A stretch of 39,038 bases of DNA from Cellulomonas iranensis NBRC 101100 = JCM 18110. GTDB taxonomy: Bacteria; Actinomycetota; Actinomycetes; Actinomycetales; Cellulomonadaceae. The DNA lies in assembly GCF_001552375.1 (NCBI RefSeq), contig NZ_BCRB01000034.1:1-39038 (forward strand), in the 5' to 3' direction. A program made the translations under genes and the position numbers. Position 1 is the stretch's first letter, and each line of letters opens with the position of its first letter. Below the pieces are notes generated by a model. It worked only from the letters and a program-made list of their open reading frames with translations. It did no database searches and was not told the origin of the DNA. Below are positions 7,635-15,549 of the stretch, in pieces.

Positions 7635-10600
7635 CGTCGTCCCGGTCCTGCTGTCCGCGCCCGACGCCGCCGCGCTGCGGCAGCGCGCCGCACGCCTGCA
7701 CGACGCCCTGGCCCGGCCCGACGCGCCGACGTCGTTCGGCGTCGGCGACGTCGCGGCGCGCTGCGCGCTCGTCCCGCCCGGGCCGCACCGCGCGGTCGTG
7801 CTCGCCGCCGACCTGCCGACGCTGCTCGCGGGGCTGCGCGCGGTGCGCGACGACACCGTGTCGCCGGACGCGTCCCCCACGACGCACGCCGTCGCGGTCC
7901 GCCGCGTCACCGGCCCCGGCCGCGCGCTGCTGCTCTACCCCGGGCAGGGCAGCCAGCGCACGGGCGAGCACGCGGCCCTCGCACGGCTGCTGCCGACCTA
8001 CGCGGCCCACGTGCGCCGCCTCGAGGACCGGCTCGCGGAGCGGCTCGACGGTCCGCCGCTGCGTCCGCACCTGTCCGACGCGTGGGCGTCCGGCGTCACC
8101 GACCCGGGCGTCGACGACACCGCCGTCGCGCAGCCGCTGCTCACCGTGACCGCGCTCGCGACGACCGCCGCGCTCGCCGAGCTCGGCGTGCGGCCGGCCG
8201 TCGCGCTCGGGCACTCCGTCGGTGAGCTCGGCGCGCTGCACGCCGCGGGGCTGCTCGACGAGGACACCGTGCTCGACGTGGTCGCCGCGCGCGTCGCGTG
8301 CATGCGCACCGGTGCACCGGACACCGGGATGCTCGCGGTGCGCGCCGGGCTCGACGCGCTCGCACCGCTCGTCGCGCAGTCCCCCGGCGTGCACGTCGCG
8401 TGCGACAACGGCCCGCGGCAGGTCGTGCTCGGCGGGCCGCTGACGGCGCTGTGCGCGCTCGCCGCGCGGCTCGAGGCGGCCGGCACGGCGTCGACGCCGC
8501 TCGCGACCGCGGGCGCGTTCCACACGCCGCACTACGCGCACGCCGACCGCGCGATGCGCTCCCGGCTCGCGGCCCTGCGCCGCCCCGCGGCGCGCGTCAC
8601 CGGGGCGACGTGCGTGTCGTCCGTGACGGGCGCGGCGGTCGAGGACGTCGAGCAGGCCTTCGCGGGCCTCGGCCGCCAGATCGCCGGGACCGTGCGCTTC
8701 CGCGAGGCCGTGCGCACCGCGGTCGCGCTCCCGCACGACGTGGTCGTGCAGGTCAGCGGCGGCGGCTCGCTGCTGCGGACGTTCCACGAGATCGACCCCG
8801 ACCGGGCGGCGCGCGCCGTCGGGCTCGGGGGCCCCGACGGCTCGACGTCGACGGCGCTCGCCGCGCTCGCCGAGCTCGTCCTCACCGTGCCGGACGTCCG
8901 GGCGCACGTCGTGCTCGGACGCCTCGGGACGGCCAGCAGGTGCCCACGGACCGACGAAGGACGGGAGACCGTCGTGCTGCACGGAACACCCACCACCCCC
9001 ACCACGGACGAACCGGCGCCTCTCGCGCCGGCCGCCGACCACCCGCTGGCCGCGGACCGGCTGCCCGGCCCGGCCCCGGTACCGGGCTCGCCGCTCGGCG
9101 TGCCGGGCGGCACGGAGCTGCTCGCGCTGTTCGGCGCCCAGGTCGCCGTGCTCGCCCAGGCGCTCGCGCGACCGCAGGGCGGCGCACCCACCGACGTCGT
9201 GCTGCCCGTAGCACCCGTCGCCGCGGCGCTCGCACCCCCGACGCCGGCCCCGGCGGCGCTGGTCCCCGGGCCGCGCCCCGCACCCGAGCCCGTCACGCCG
9301 GCGCTCTCGCCGGCCAGGGTGGCCGACGAGGTCCGCGCGTGCGTCGCCGAGATCGGCGGCTACGCGCCGGACGACGTGCGCGGCGACGCCCGGCTCGGCA
9401 CCGACCTCGGGCTCGACTCGCTCATGATGACGACGGTCGCCGCACGGCTCACGCGCGACCACCCCGCCTGGCGACCGACCGCGGAGGACATGCGGACGCT
9501 CCTGACCGTCGACGACGTCGCGCGCGCCGTGGTCGACGCCGAGCGCGGCAGGGCGCCCGCGGACCCGGTGGCACCAGCTGCCACGGCACCGGCGGCGTCG
9601 CCGCGCACCGCCGCGTCCGGGGACGACGCCGCGCCGACCCCCCGGGGCGGCACGGTCACCGCGGCGGCCGCACCTCCCGTGGCCGCCGCACCTCCCGTGG
9701 CGGCCGCACCTCCCGTGGCGGCCGCACCTCCCGTTCCGGACCGCGGCCGTCTCACCGAGCTGCCCGAGGTGCGCGCGACCACGGCCCGGCTCACCGACGC
9801 GGCGGCCGGCGGCGGCCTGCCGTACTACCTGCCGCACGACGGCCGGATCTCCGCGACGACGAGCGTCGGAGGCCGCGAGCTGGTCTCGTTCAGCTCGTAC
9901 AACTACCTCGGGCTCACCGGCCACCCCCGCGTCGTCGCGGCGGCGCAGGAGGCCGTCGAGCGGTACGGCACGTCCGTCTCCGCGGCGCGCATCCTGTCCG
10001 GCCACCGCCCGCTGCACGACGACCTGGAGCACGCGATCGCCGGGCTGCTCGGCACGCAGGACGCGGTCGTGCTGGTCGGCGGGCACGCGACCAACGCCGG
10101 TGTCGTGCCGCACCTGTACGGCCCCGACGACCTGGTCGTGCACGACGCGCTCGTGCACGACTCGGTGCAGCAGGGCATCGCGGCGTCGGGCGCCACGCGG
10201 CACGCCGTGCCGCACGGGCGTGCCGACCTCGTCGAGGAGGCCCTGCGCGCGCGGCGGCACCGGTTCCGCCGCGTGCTCGTGGTCACCGAGGGCGTCTTCA
10301 GCATGGACGGCGACCTGCCCGACCTGCCGGCGCTCGTCGCGTCGGCGCGGCGCCACGGCGCGCACCTCATGGTCGACGAGGCGCACAGCGTCGGCGTGCT
10401 CGGTGCGCACGGCGGCGGGGTGTGCGAGGAGCTGGGCGTCGACCCGGCGGACGTCGACCTCCTCATGGGCACGCTGTCCAAGAGCCTGTCGTCGTGCGGC
10501 GGGTATCTCGCGGGGCACCGCGACCTCGTGCAGCACCTGCGGTACACGCTGTCGGCGCTCGTGTTCAGCGCGGGCCTCACGCCCGCGAACACGGCCGCGT

Positions 10601-10965
10601 CGCTCGCGGCGATCCAGGTGATGCGCGACGAGCCCGAGCGGCTCGCGCGGCTGCGTGCCAACGCGCAGCACTTCCTCGCGGGCGCCCGCGCCCGCGGGCT
10701 CGACGTAGGCCCCGCCGTCGGCGTGCCGGTCGTCCCGGTCGTCGTCGGCGACTCGGCCGCCGCCGTCGAGGTCGCGCGCCGGCTCGCCGAGGAGGGCGTG
10801 AGCGCCAACCCGATCGTGTTCCCCGCGGTGCCCGACGCGCAGGCACGCCTGCGCTTCTTCCTCACGAGCGAGCACACGGTCGAGCATCTCGACCACGCGC
10901 TCGACGCCACCGCCCGGAGCCTGGCCGCCGCCGGGGTCCGCACGTCCGAGCGGGTGCCGGCGTGA
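7627..10965 (+). CDS. Multidomain acyltransferase-ACP-alpha-oxoamine synthase (PLP-dependent chain-releasing polyketide enzyme)
   Basis: A fusion of 1,112 residues with three domains. (1) Acyltransferase, about 100-400: YPGQGSQRTGE, nucleophile Ser197 in GHSVGE, catalytic His299 in AGAFHTPH. The GAFH form resembles the HAFH of malonyl-specific ATs. (2) Acyl carrier protein, about 555-640: phosphopantetheine Ser598 in LGLDSLMM. (3) After an Ala/Pro linker, an alpha-oxoamine synthase (KBL/AONS/serine palmitoyltransferase family), about 715-1105: SYNYLGL, GTSVSAARILSGH, VDEAHSVGVLG, and PLP Lys952 in GTLSKSLSSCGG. Known relatives (PigH, RedN, SxtA, Fum8) condense an acyl thioester with an amino acid and lose CO2, releasing an alpha-amino ketone. 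The GTG start overlaps the KS gene by 8 nt. The amino acid partner (Gly, Ala or Ser) and chain length cannot be read from sequence. Domain identities are firm; product chemistry is inferred. Confidence 0.93.
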   Translation: MADVVPVLLSAPDAAALRQRAARLHDALARPDAPTSFGVGDVAARCALVPPGPHRAVVLAADLPTLLAGLRAVRDDTVSPDASPTTHAVAVRRVTGPGRALLLYPGQGSQRTGEHAALARLLPTYAAHVRRLEDRLAERLDGPPLRPHLSDAWASGVTDPGVDDTAVAQPLLTVTALATTAALAELGVRPAVALGHSVGELGALHAAGLLDEDTVLDVVAARVACMRTGAPDTGMLAVRAGLDALAPLVAQSPGVHVACDNGPRQVVLGGPLTALCALAARLEAAGTASTPLATAGAFHTPHYAHADRAMRSRLAALRRPAARVTGATCVSSVTGAAVEDVEQAFAGLGRQIAGTVRFREAVRTAVALPHDVVVQVSGGGSLLRTFHEIDPDRAARAVGLGGPDGSTSTALAALAELVLTVPDVRAHVVLGRLGTASRCPRTDEGRETVVLHGTPTTPTTDEPAPLAPAADHPLAADRLPGPAPVPGSPLGVPGGTELLALFGAQVAVLAQALARPQGGAPTDVVLPVAPVAAALAPPTPAPAALVPGPRPAPEPVTPALSPARVADEVRACVAEIGGYAPDDVRGDARLGTDLGLDSLMMTTVAARLTRDHPAWRPTAEDMRTLLTVDDVARAVVDAERGRAPADPVAPAATAPAASPRTAASGDDAAPTPRGGTVTAAAAPPVAAAPPVAAAPPVAAAPPVPDRGRLTELPEVRATTARLTDAAAGGGLPYYLPHDGRISATTSVGGRELVSFSSYNYLGLTGHPRVVAAAQEAVERYGTSVSAARILSGHRPLHDDLEHAIAGLLGTQDAVVLVGGHATNAGVVPHLYGPDDLVVHDALVHDSVQQGIAASGATRHAVPHGRADLVEEALRARRHRFRRVLVVTEGVFSMDGDLPDLPALVASARRHGAHLMVDEAHSVGVLGAHGGGVCEELGVDPADVDLLMGTLSKSLSSCGGYLAGHRDLVQHLRYTLSALVFSAGLTPANTAASLAAIQVMRDEPERLARLRANAQHFLAGARARGLDVGPAVGVPVVPVVVGDSAAAVEVARRLAEEGVSANPIVFPAVPDAQARLRFFLTSEHTVEHLDHALDATARSLAAAGVRTSERVPA
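9667..9738 (+). repeat. Four tandem 18-bp units in the ACP-oxoamine synthase linker
   Basis: Units starting GCCGCACCTCCCGTGGC repeat with an 18-nt period at 9667, 9685, 9703 and 9721; the last diverges at its 3' end. They encode AAPPVA repeats, a flexible Ala/Pro linker between the ACP and the PLP domain. The near-identity of the units suggests recent slippage expansion. Confidence 0.85.
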
Positions 10966-11606
10966 GCGCCGCGGTGGTGCACGCGACCGGCGCCGACGTG
11001 CAGCTGCTGTCCCTCACGGCGACGGCCGACTGGCGGGCCCACCCCGACGTGCGCGCAGCCGTCGCCGCGGCCGCGCTGGCCGCCGGCGCCGAGCCCGGAC
11101 CGGCGCTCGACGAGGTCGTGGCAGCCGTCCTCTCCCCCGCGCGCTACGTGCACGCCGTCGCCGGCGCGTGCGTCGGGGTGTCGGCGTCGCACGAGGCCGG
11201 CCGGACCTACGTCGCCGTCGCGCCCGCCGCGGTCGTGGTCGACGCGTGCGCGATGGACCGGTGGGCGCAGGTCACGACGGCCGGGTCGCGCGCGTTCACC
11301 GCCGCCGAGCGGGCCGCGGTGCGGACGCCGTGGGACGCGGTGCGCGCGTGGACCGCGCTCGAGTGCGCCGTCAAGGCGGGCGGTGCGGACCTGCTGCGAC
11401 CGGACGACCGCGCGCCGCTGCTCGTGCCCGGTGCGCACGGCGTGCCCGTCGTGCCGGGCGAGGGCGTGGGGCTGCACCTCGTGCACCACGCGGGGCGCCT
11501 GCGCGCGGTGTGCGTGCGCGTCGCGGTGGCCGTCGGCGTGCGCGTGCCCGCGCCCCGACCCGCACCCGACCAGGCGGCGCTCGCGCTCGCGGCGGTGCCG
11601 GCATGA
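10962..11606 (+). CDS. Sfp-type 4'-phosphopantetheinyl transferase, divergent
   Basis: Predicted to convert the apo-ACP of the preceding protein to holo form using CoA. The 214 residues show the family layout: VGVSASHEAG (Ser76-His77) as the CoA-contact motif, VVVDACAMDRW with Asp94 as first Mg ligand, FTAAERAA (Glu116), and WTALECAVKAGG with Trp130, Glu134 and Lys138, resembling W..KE...K. Two family positions differ: the second acidic residue of DxE is Cys96, and the Lys before the catalytic Glu is Leu133. The enzyme is therefore divergent or possibly specialised for this ACP. The GTG start overlaps the upstream TGA (GTGA) and the stop overlaps the next ATG (ATGA), placing it firmly in the cluster. 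Confidence 0.8.
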   Translation: MSAAVVHATGADVQLLSLTATADWRAHPDVRAAVAAAALAAGAEPGPALDEVVAAVLSPARYVHAVAGACVGVSASHEAGRTYVAVAPAAVVVDACAMDRWAQVTTAGSRAFTAAERAAVRTPWDAVRAWTALECAVKAGGADLLRPDDRAPLLVPGAHGVPVVPGEGVGLHLVHHAGRLRAVCVRVAVAVGVRVPAPRPAPDQAALALAAVPA

Positions 11607-12574
11607 GCGCCGCGCCGACGGCCGTCCTGGGCGCGTCGGGTCAGGTCGGGCGGCTCGTGCTCGACGCGCTCGTCGCGGCCGGGCACGAGGCCGTCGCGGT
11701 CGGTCGCACCGCCCCACGCGACGCGCCCGCCGGCGTCACGGTGCGCGTCGTCCCGTCCTACGACGGCGGTGCGCTGACCGACGCGCTCACGGGGTGCGGC
11801 GCGGTCGTCGCGACCCTCGGCCTGCCGTACCGGTCGACGGTCTGGGCCGCGCAGTGGGCGCCGCTCGTGGCGGCCGTGACCGCCGCGTGCCGCGGCACAG
11901 GGCTGCCGCTGACGTTCCTCGACAACGTGTACGTCTACGGCGACGCACGCGAGCCGCTGCGCGAAACGACGCCGCTGCGCCCGTGCAGCCGCAAGGGCGA
12001 GGCGCGGCTCGCGGGGTGGCACGTGCTCGCGGCGCACGCCGACGCGGGCCACGACGTGGTCGTCTGCCGCGCCGCGGACTTCCTCGGCCCGGGCGCGTCG
12101 CTCGGGATCGTGCCGTGGCCGGCGGTCGTCGCGGCGGCCGGCGCCGGTCGCCCGGCGCTGCCGTGGCTCGGGGACCCCGACGCGCCCCACTCGTTCGCGC
12201 TCACGACCGAGGTCGCGGCCGCGCTCGTGCAGGTCGCGCTCGACCCCAGCATGCGGACCGACACCGTGCTGCACCTGCCGGCCGTCGAGCCGACGACGGG
12301 CCGCGCGCTCGCCGACGCGCTCGGCCGCGTGCGCACCGACGGCCGCACCGTGCGCCTGCGTGCGCTGCGCTCCCCGGTCGTGCGTGCCGCGGCCCTCGTC
12401 AACGGTGCGGCGCGCGAGCAGGCCGAGATGATGTACCAGGTCGAGCACGAGCAGCTCGTGGACGACTCGGTGGTGCGCGCGCTGGGCTGGTCGGCCCCGC
12501 GCACGACCGTCGCCGACGTCGCCGCGCTCGCGCACGCACGCGCCGAGCGGGACGCCCGCGTCAGTCGACCGTGA
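11603..12574 (+). CDS. Atypical extended SDR / NAD(P)-dependent epimerase-dehydratase family protein
   Basis: A 323-residue Rossmann-fold protein with the nucleotide motif AVLGASGQVGRLV at about residues 7-19, NVYVYGDAREPLRE near 111-125, and PCSRKGEARLAGW near 130-142. In classical extended SDRs the latter region carries YxxxK; here Lys is kept but the Tyr position is Pro, so it belongs to the atypical branch. In context it could reduce or isomerise the amino-ketone, much as 3-ketosphinganine reductase follows serine palmitoyltransferase, but that is inference. The ATGA overlap with the PPTase gene makes it the last gene of the four-gene operon; a strong hairpin follows about 90 nt later. 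Confidence 0.8.
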   Translation: MSAAPTAVLGASGQVGRLVLDALVAAGHEAVAVGRTAPRDAPAGVTVRVVPSYDGGALTDALTGCGAVVATLGLPYRSTVWAAQWAPLVAAVTAACRGTGLPLTFLDNVYVYGDAREPLRETTPLRPCSRKGEARLAGWHVLAAHADAGHDVVVCRAADFLGPGASLGIVPWPAVVAAAGAGRPALPWLGDPDAPHSFALTTEVAAALVQVALDPSMRTDTVLHLPAVEPTTGRALADALGRVRTDGRTVRLRALRSPVVRAAALVNGAAREQAEMMYQVEHEQLVDDSVVRALGWSAPRTTVADVAALAHARAERDARVSRP

Positions 12575-12662
12575 ATGCATGCTCGTCGAGCCGGACGCCC
12601 AGCACGATGACGTCTCGCTGACGTCCTGCCCGGCCGCGAGCGGCCGTGGGCCTGCCGGGGCG

Positions 12663-12703
12663 GTGATCGCCCGTCCCCATCAGAAGCGGGGACGGACGAT
12701 CAC
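12663..12703. terminator. Bidirectional hairpin between convergent genes
   Basis: Arms GTGATCGCCCGTCCCC (12663-12678) and GGGGACGGACGATCAC (12688-12703) pair except for one position, around a 9-nt loop. It lies between the end of the SDR gene and the end of the hydrolase gene, and it contains the hydrolase stop codon. It probably terminates both convergent transcripts. Confidence 0.65.
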
Positions 12704-13950
12704 ACGTCGCGGCCGATCACCTGCCCGACAGGAGCCCATGTCGCGGCGAACCCCTCCGGGGCGACGGGGTCATCCACGGCGTGCGAGACACACACGGTCG
12801 CCGACGTCACGGGCGCGCGCTGGCCGGTCTCGGCAACATCGCTGCAGGGGCGGTGCATCGCGTCGAGCACCTCACGGACGACGTCCGCGCCAGGTGGTGG
12901 AGTCCACGGACCGTAGGCGACGCAGACCTCGTCCAAGTAGGCCAGGTAGGCCGGGGAGATGTCGTTCTCGCCGTACCGCATCCATGTCAGGTCCGCCAGC
13001 GACCCGATGAGGCTCGGGTCTCCACCGTCCTCGAGCAAGGCAACCACACCGAGCTGCTGGGTCTCGGCATGCTGATAGGTCAGCGCGATCGCGGCTGCAC
13101 CGAGATCCGTACCGGTCACAGGAGTCGACCGGCCGTCGATCTCGACCGCCGCGAGGCCAGCGGCACGCGCCGTCACCCTCGCGCTGAGATCGGCCAGCGA
13201 ACCACCAGCGACCCGAGCGGCCATCTGCCAGACGCCGTTGGCTCGTGTCGCCAGGTACTGGTCACCGCTGATGTGGACGGGCGCAGGGTTCGCCAGAGCA
13301 GCCCACTGAAAACGGCCCGCATCGTACAGGAACCGGTGAGCGCCGAAGGACACACCGACGAATCCCTCGTACGACAACCCTTCCTGCGCAGCGATCGAGT
13401 CCAGCACCTCCGCGTACGCCTGCGGGGTCCAGCCCCACTGACCGTCGGCGACTTCGCACGGCCCGACGAGGTCACCGGGCTGTGTGCCCCTGTGCGTAGC
13501 GGTGAACCACGCCCGAAGGGCCTGACGGCAAGTCTCGGGCAACTGCCGGGTCACCCAGGGCTCCTCGACGAGCACGAGCGGCCTGTCCTCCAGGGCGGCC
13601 TGCAGGTGGTCGTCGATGACGTCGGGCCACTGCGCCCCCAGGATCGACAGGCCCGGGCCGCCGGGATCGACGACAACCGCGCGGTCGAGCTGGGCGTCGT
13701 CGGACTTCAGGACGACGTACCGGATCTGCGAGCCGTTGCTGAGGCGAACAGAGCGGCACCCTTCCCGGCTGCTGGCCTCGCACGGGTCAGCGCTCGTCGA
13801 TGAATTCGCGGCGACTGTCGGTGGGTCCGTGGACGCATCCGCGCGTGTGGGCCAAAGGCTGCGGGCGGTAAGCGCGAGCCCGGCGACAAGAACGAGGACC
13901 GCAGCGAGGGCGAGCCAACCGGCTCGCCCTCGCAGGTGGGACAGGTTCAC
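12700..13950 (-). CDS. Membrane-anchored alpha/beta-hydrolase, S33 peptidase-like
   Basis: A 416-residue protein with a single N-terminal membrane helix (GWLALAAVLVLVAGLALTA, about 12-30), so the catalytic domain should be outside the cell. VVVDPGGPG near residue 95 resembles the oxyanion segment of S33 aminopeptidases and proline iminopeptidases. GVSFGA gives a nucleophile elbow with Ser201. VSHAVDDPVAPEGF near the C-terminus supplies a likely acidic residue. The protein ends about 20 residues later, without the GHG-type catalytic His normally found there, so activity is uncertain. The GTG start at 13950 overlaps the stop of the upstream secreted protein (GTGA). GC is visibly lower than in neighbouring core genes. 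Confidence 0.8.
   Translation of the reverse strand: MNLSHLRGRAGWLALAAVLVLVAGLALTARSLWPTRADASTDPPTVAANSSTSADPCEASSREGCRSVRLSNGSQIRYVVLKSDDAQLDRAVVVDPGGPGLSILGAQWPDVIDDHLQAALEDRPLVLVEEPWVTRQLPETCRQALRAWFTATHRGTQPGDLVGPCEVADGQWGWTPQAYAEVLDSIAAQEGLSYEGFVGVSFGAHRFLYDAGRFQWAALANPAPVHISGDQYLATRANGVWQMAARVAGGSLADLSARVTARAAGLAAVEIDGRSTPVTGTDLGAAAIALTYQHAETQQLGVVALLEDGGDPSLIGSLADLTWMRYGENDISPAYLAYLDEVCVAYGPWTPPPGADVVREVLDAMHRPCSDVAETGQRAPVTSATVCVSHAVDDPVAPEGFAATWAPVGQVIGRDV
13904..13933 (-). other. 13-bp perfect hairpin inside the 5' end of the hydrolase gene
   Basis: GCGAGGGCGAGCC and GGCTCGCCCTCGC flank a 4-nt loop, covering codons about 6-16 of the hydrolase. So stable a stem just after the start codon could slow translation or attenuate transcription from the upstream secreted-protein gene. 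No function is shown. Confidence 0.5.
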
Positions 13951-14952
13951 CAGGTCGAGTCCTTGCGCAGGTTGCCGTCGCAGGACAGGTAGGTGGCACC
14001 GCAGAACTTCACGTACGTGTAGTCCGCGAGGTACGCCGTCTTGTTCTTGAACGTGTCGACGACCATGCCGAAGTCGGCCCCCTTGGACCGGCCGTTGTAG
14101 ATCGCGCCCTGGTCGTAGATGACGCCCATCGTGGTGCCGTTCGGGATCGGCGTCAGGTCCGAGCACTGCTGGATCGGGATGCTGATCGAGAACCCGGACG
14201 CTGAGAACCCGAACGTGCCGCCGCCTGCGCACACGTTCTGACCGGCCTTCGGCCAGTAGTTGCTCATCGTGGCGATGCTCGTGTTGTTCTTGTGCGGACG
14301 CGAGCGAATGTCGATCTGCGTGGGTGTCCACGCGTTGCTGGCACCCGTCGCGGTGGCCCAGCGACCGTAGTAGAAGTGGTCGCGCGTCGAGCTGTTCTGC
14401 TGGAGCTTGTACTTCTCGAAGCACGTGGTGGCGGTGCCACCGGTCGTGGTCGTGGACACACAGTTTCCGTTGAGCTTGGTGCCACCCGAGGCACCGTACC
14501 CCTGGCCCAGTCCGGCGCCCGAGCTCAACGCCACGACCCCCTGGGCGTCCGCTGCCTGCTCTCCGTTGGTCTTGATCGCCACGCCCTGCCCCTGCGGCTC
14601 AACAGACGTCTCGTCGTACAGGGTGTCCACGACGACGCTGTCCAGCGCCAGTGCTGCATCCCAGGTGACGGCCGTGTCCCCGACGGTGGCCGTGAGCGTG
14701 GCGGCGGCGTCGACGAGGCGACCCGAGCGAGCCTGCGACTCGGTGTACGCGTTACGCGAGGACTGGTCGGCCTGGGTCGAGACGCCGGCAGCGGCGTTGA
14801 GCGTCGCGAAGTCGATGACCTGGGTGTCGACGGTGACACCCGGGTCGAGCTCGTCGCCGGCGGTCGCGTTGGCGGCGCTGGCTCCCGCTGCCAGGACTTG
14901 AGATCGCGGCGAGCGACGCGAACGCTGTGCGCGCTGTGGATCTGACGAACAT
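13947..14952 (-). CDS. Secreted protein of unknown function, with apparent 1-nt frameshift in the signal peptide
   Basis: Translation from ATG 14952, behind a good AAGGGGG ribosome binding site, gives MFVRSTARTAFASLAAIS, the first part of a Sec signal peptide. The frame is then lost. The adjoining frame continues with VLAAGASAANATAGDELDPG, the missing hydrophobic core and AxA cleavage site. Removing one A at about 14898-14899 joins them cleanly into about 334 residues. The mature part is Thr/Ser/Gly-rich with several Cys (NCVS, TTCFEKY, NVCAGG, QQCSD, KFCGATYLSCDGN) and conserved-looking aromatic segments. I do not recognise the family. Its stop overlaps the hydrolase start, so the two genes form one operon. 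It is either a sequencing error or a recently broken gene. Confidence 0.7.
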
Positions 14953-14984
14953 GTACTGCCCCCTTGCATCTGGTGTTGCGGTGA

Positions 14985-15005
14985 CCCTCGCGCTGTTCGC
15001 GAGGG
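14985..15005 (-). other. Intergenic hairpin after the membrane-anchored protein gene
   Basis: CCCTCGCG and CGCGAGGG form a perfect 8-bp stem with a 5-nt loop, directly after the stop codon at 15010-15012 and before the next ribosome binding site. No U tract follows, so it may be a weak terminator or a processing site. Confidence 0.4.
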
Positions 15006-15009
15006 AGTT

Positions 15010-15549
15010 CTAGGACGGGCGCTTGGCGTCCTTCGCGAGGTCGATGATCCAGGCGGGCAGGTCCCCGGTCTGCAGAGGCACCGACTGCCAGTACGCGCGG
15101 ACGAAATCGAGCTCGGCAGCGGTGAAGCCCTCGTTCTCGGCGACCTGCAGGTCGAGCGGCACGAGCGCGACCGTGACGGTGCGGTCACCGCTGCGCTCGG
15201 TACGAAGAACCTCGACCCCGTCGTTCCTGCAGCCGGAGTTGGTGGTGTCAGCCCCGACGTTGCAGATGACGACGTTGCGGTTGCGCTGCTGGAACCACGC
15301 CTCGTGCTGCGTGCGCTCGATGGTCACGTAACTCAGGCTCGTCATGTACGGCGGCGGCACCTGGGGAACGGTGGCGTCCGCCGGGAAGCGGCTGGCCGCG
15401 TCGGCGTTGATCTGCTCCTGAGGCTGCAGGACGGGCTCGGTGTTCCAGACGTCGATCGGCAGCAAGACGCCGATGCCGAACCCGCCGAGAACTAGCGCGA
15501 GGGCGGCAGCAAGGAGGGTTCGCCAGCTCGACGGTGAACCTGCGCGCAC
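15010..15549 (-). CDS. Membrane-anchored extracytoplasmic protein of unknown function
   Basis: A 179-residue protein with a short basic N-terminus, one membrane helix (TLLAAALALVLGGFGIGVLLPI, about 11-32) and an external domain with two Cys (VICNVGADTTNSGC) that could form a disulfide. The C-terminal half (FTAAELDFVRAYWQSVPLQTGDLPAWIIDLAKD) looks helical. The GTG at 15549 was chosen because AGGAG lies about 6 nt upstream and the membrane helix follows at once. Upstream in-frame sequence is low-complexity and not convincing. It is probably the first gene of a three-gene minus-strand operon with the secreted protein and the hydrolase. I do not recognise a family. Confidence 0.72.
   Translation of the reverse strand: MRAGSPSSWRTLLAAALALVLGGFGIGVLLPIDVWNTEPVLQPQEQINADAASRFPADATVPQVPPPYMTSLSYVTIERTQHEAWFQQRNRNVVICNVGADTTNSGCRNDGVEVLRTERSGDRTVTVALVPLDLQVAENEGFTAAELDFVRAYWQSVPLQTGDLPAWIIDLAKDAKRPS

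Noticed and set aside
7558..10896. Very long open frame antisense to the AT-ACP-AOS gene, and similar long antisense frames elsewhere
   Set aside because: They have Arg/Ala/Gly/His-rich composition and no motifs, and they result from high GC at third codon positions on the opposite strand.
6273..12574. Naming the cluster as prodigiosin, saxitoxin or sphingolipid synthesis
   Set aside because: Only the oxoamine synthase logic is shared. There are no pyrrole, amidinotransferase or acyltransferase partner genes, so no specific product can be claimed.
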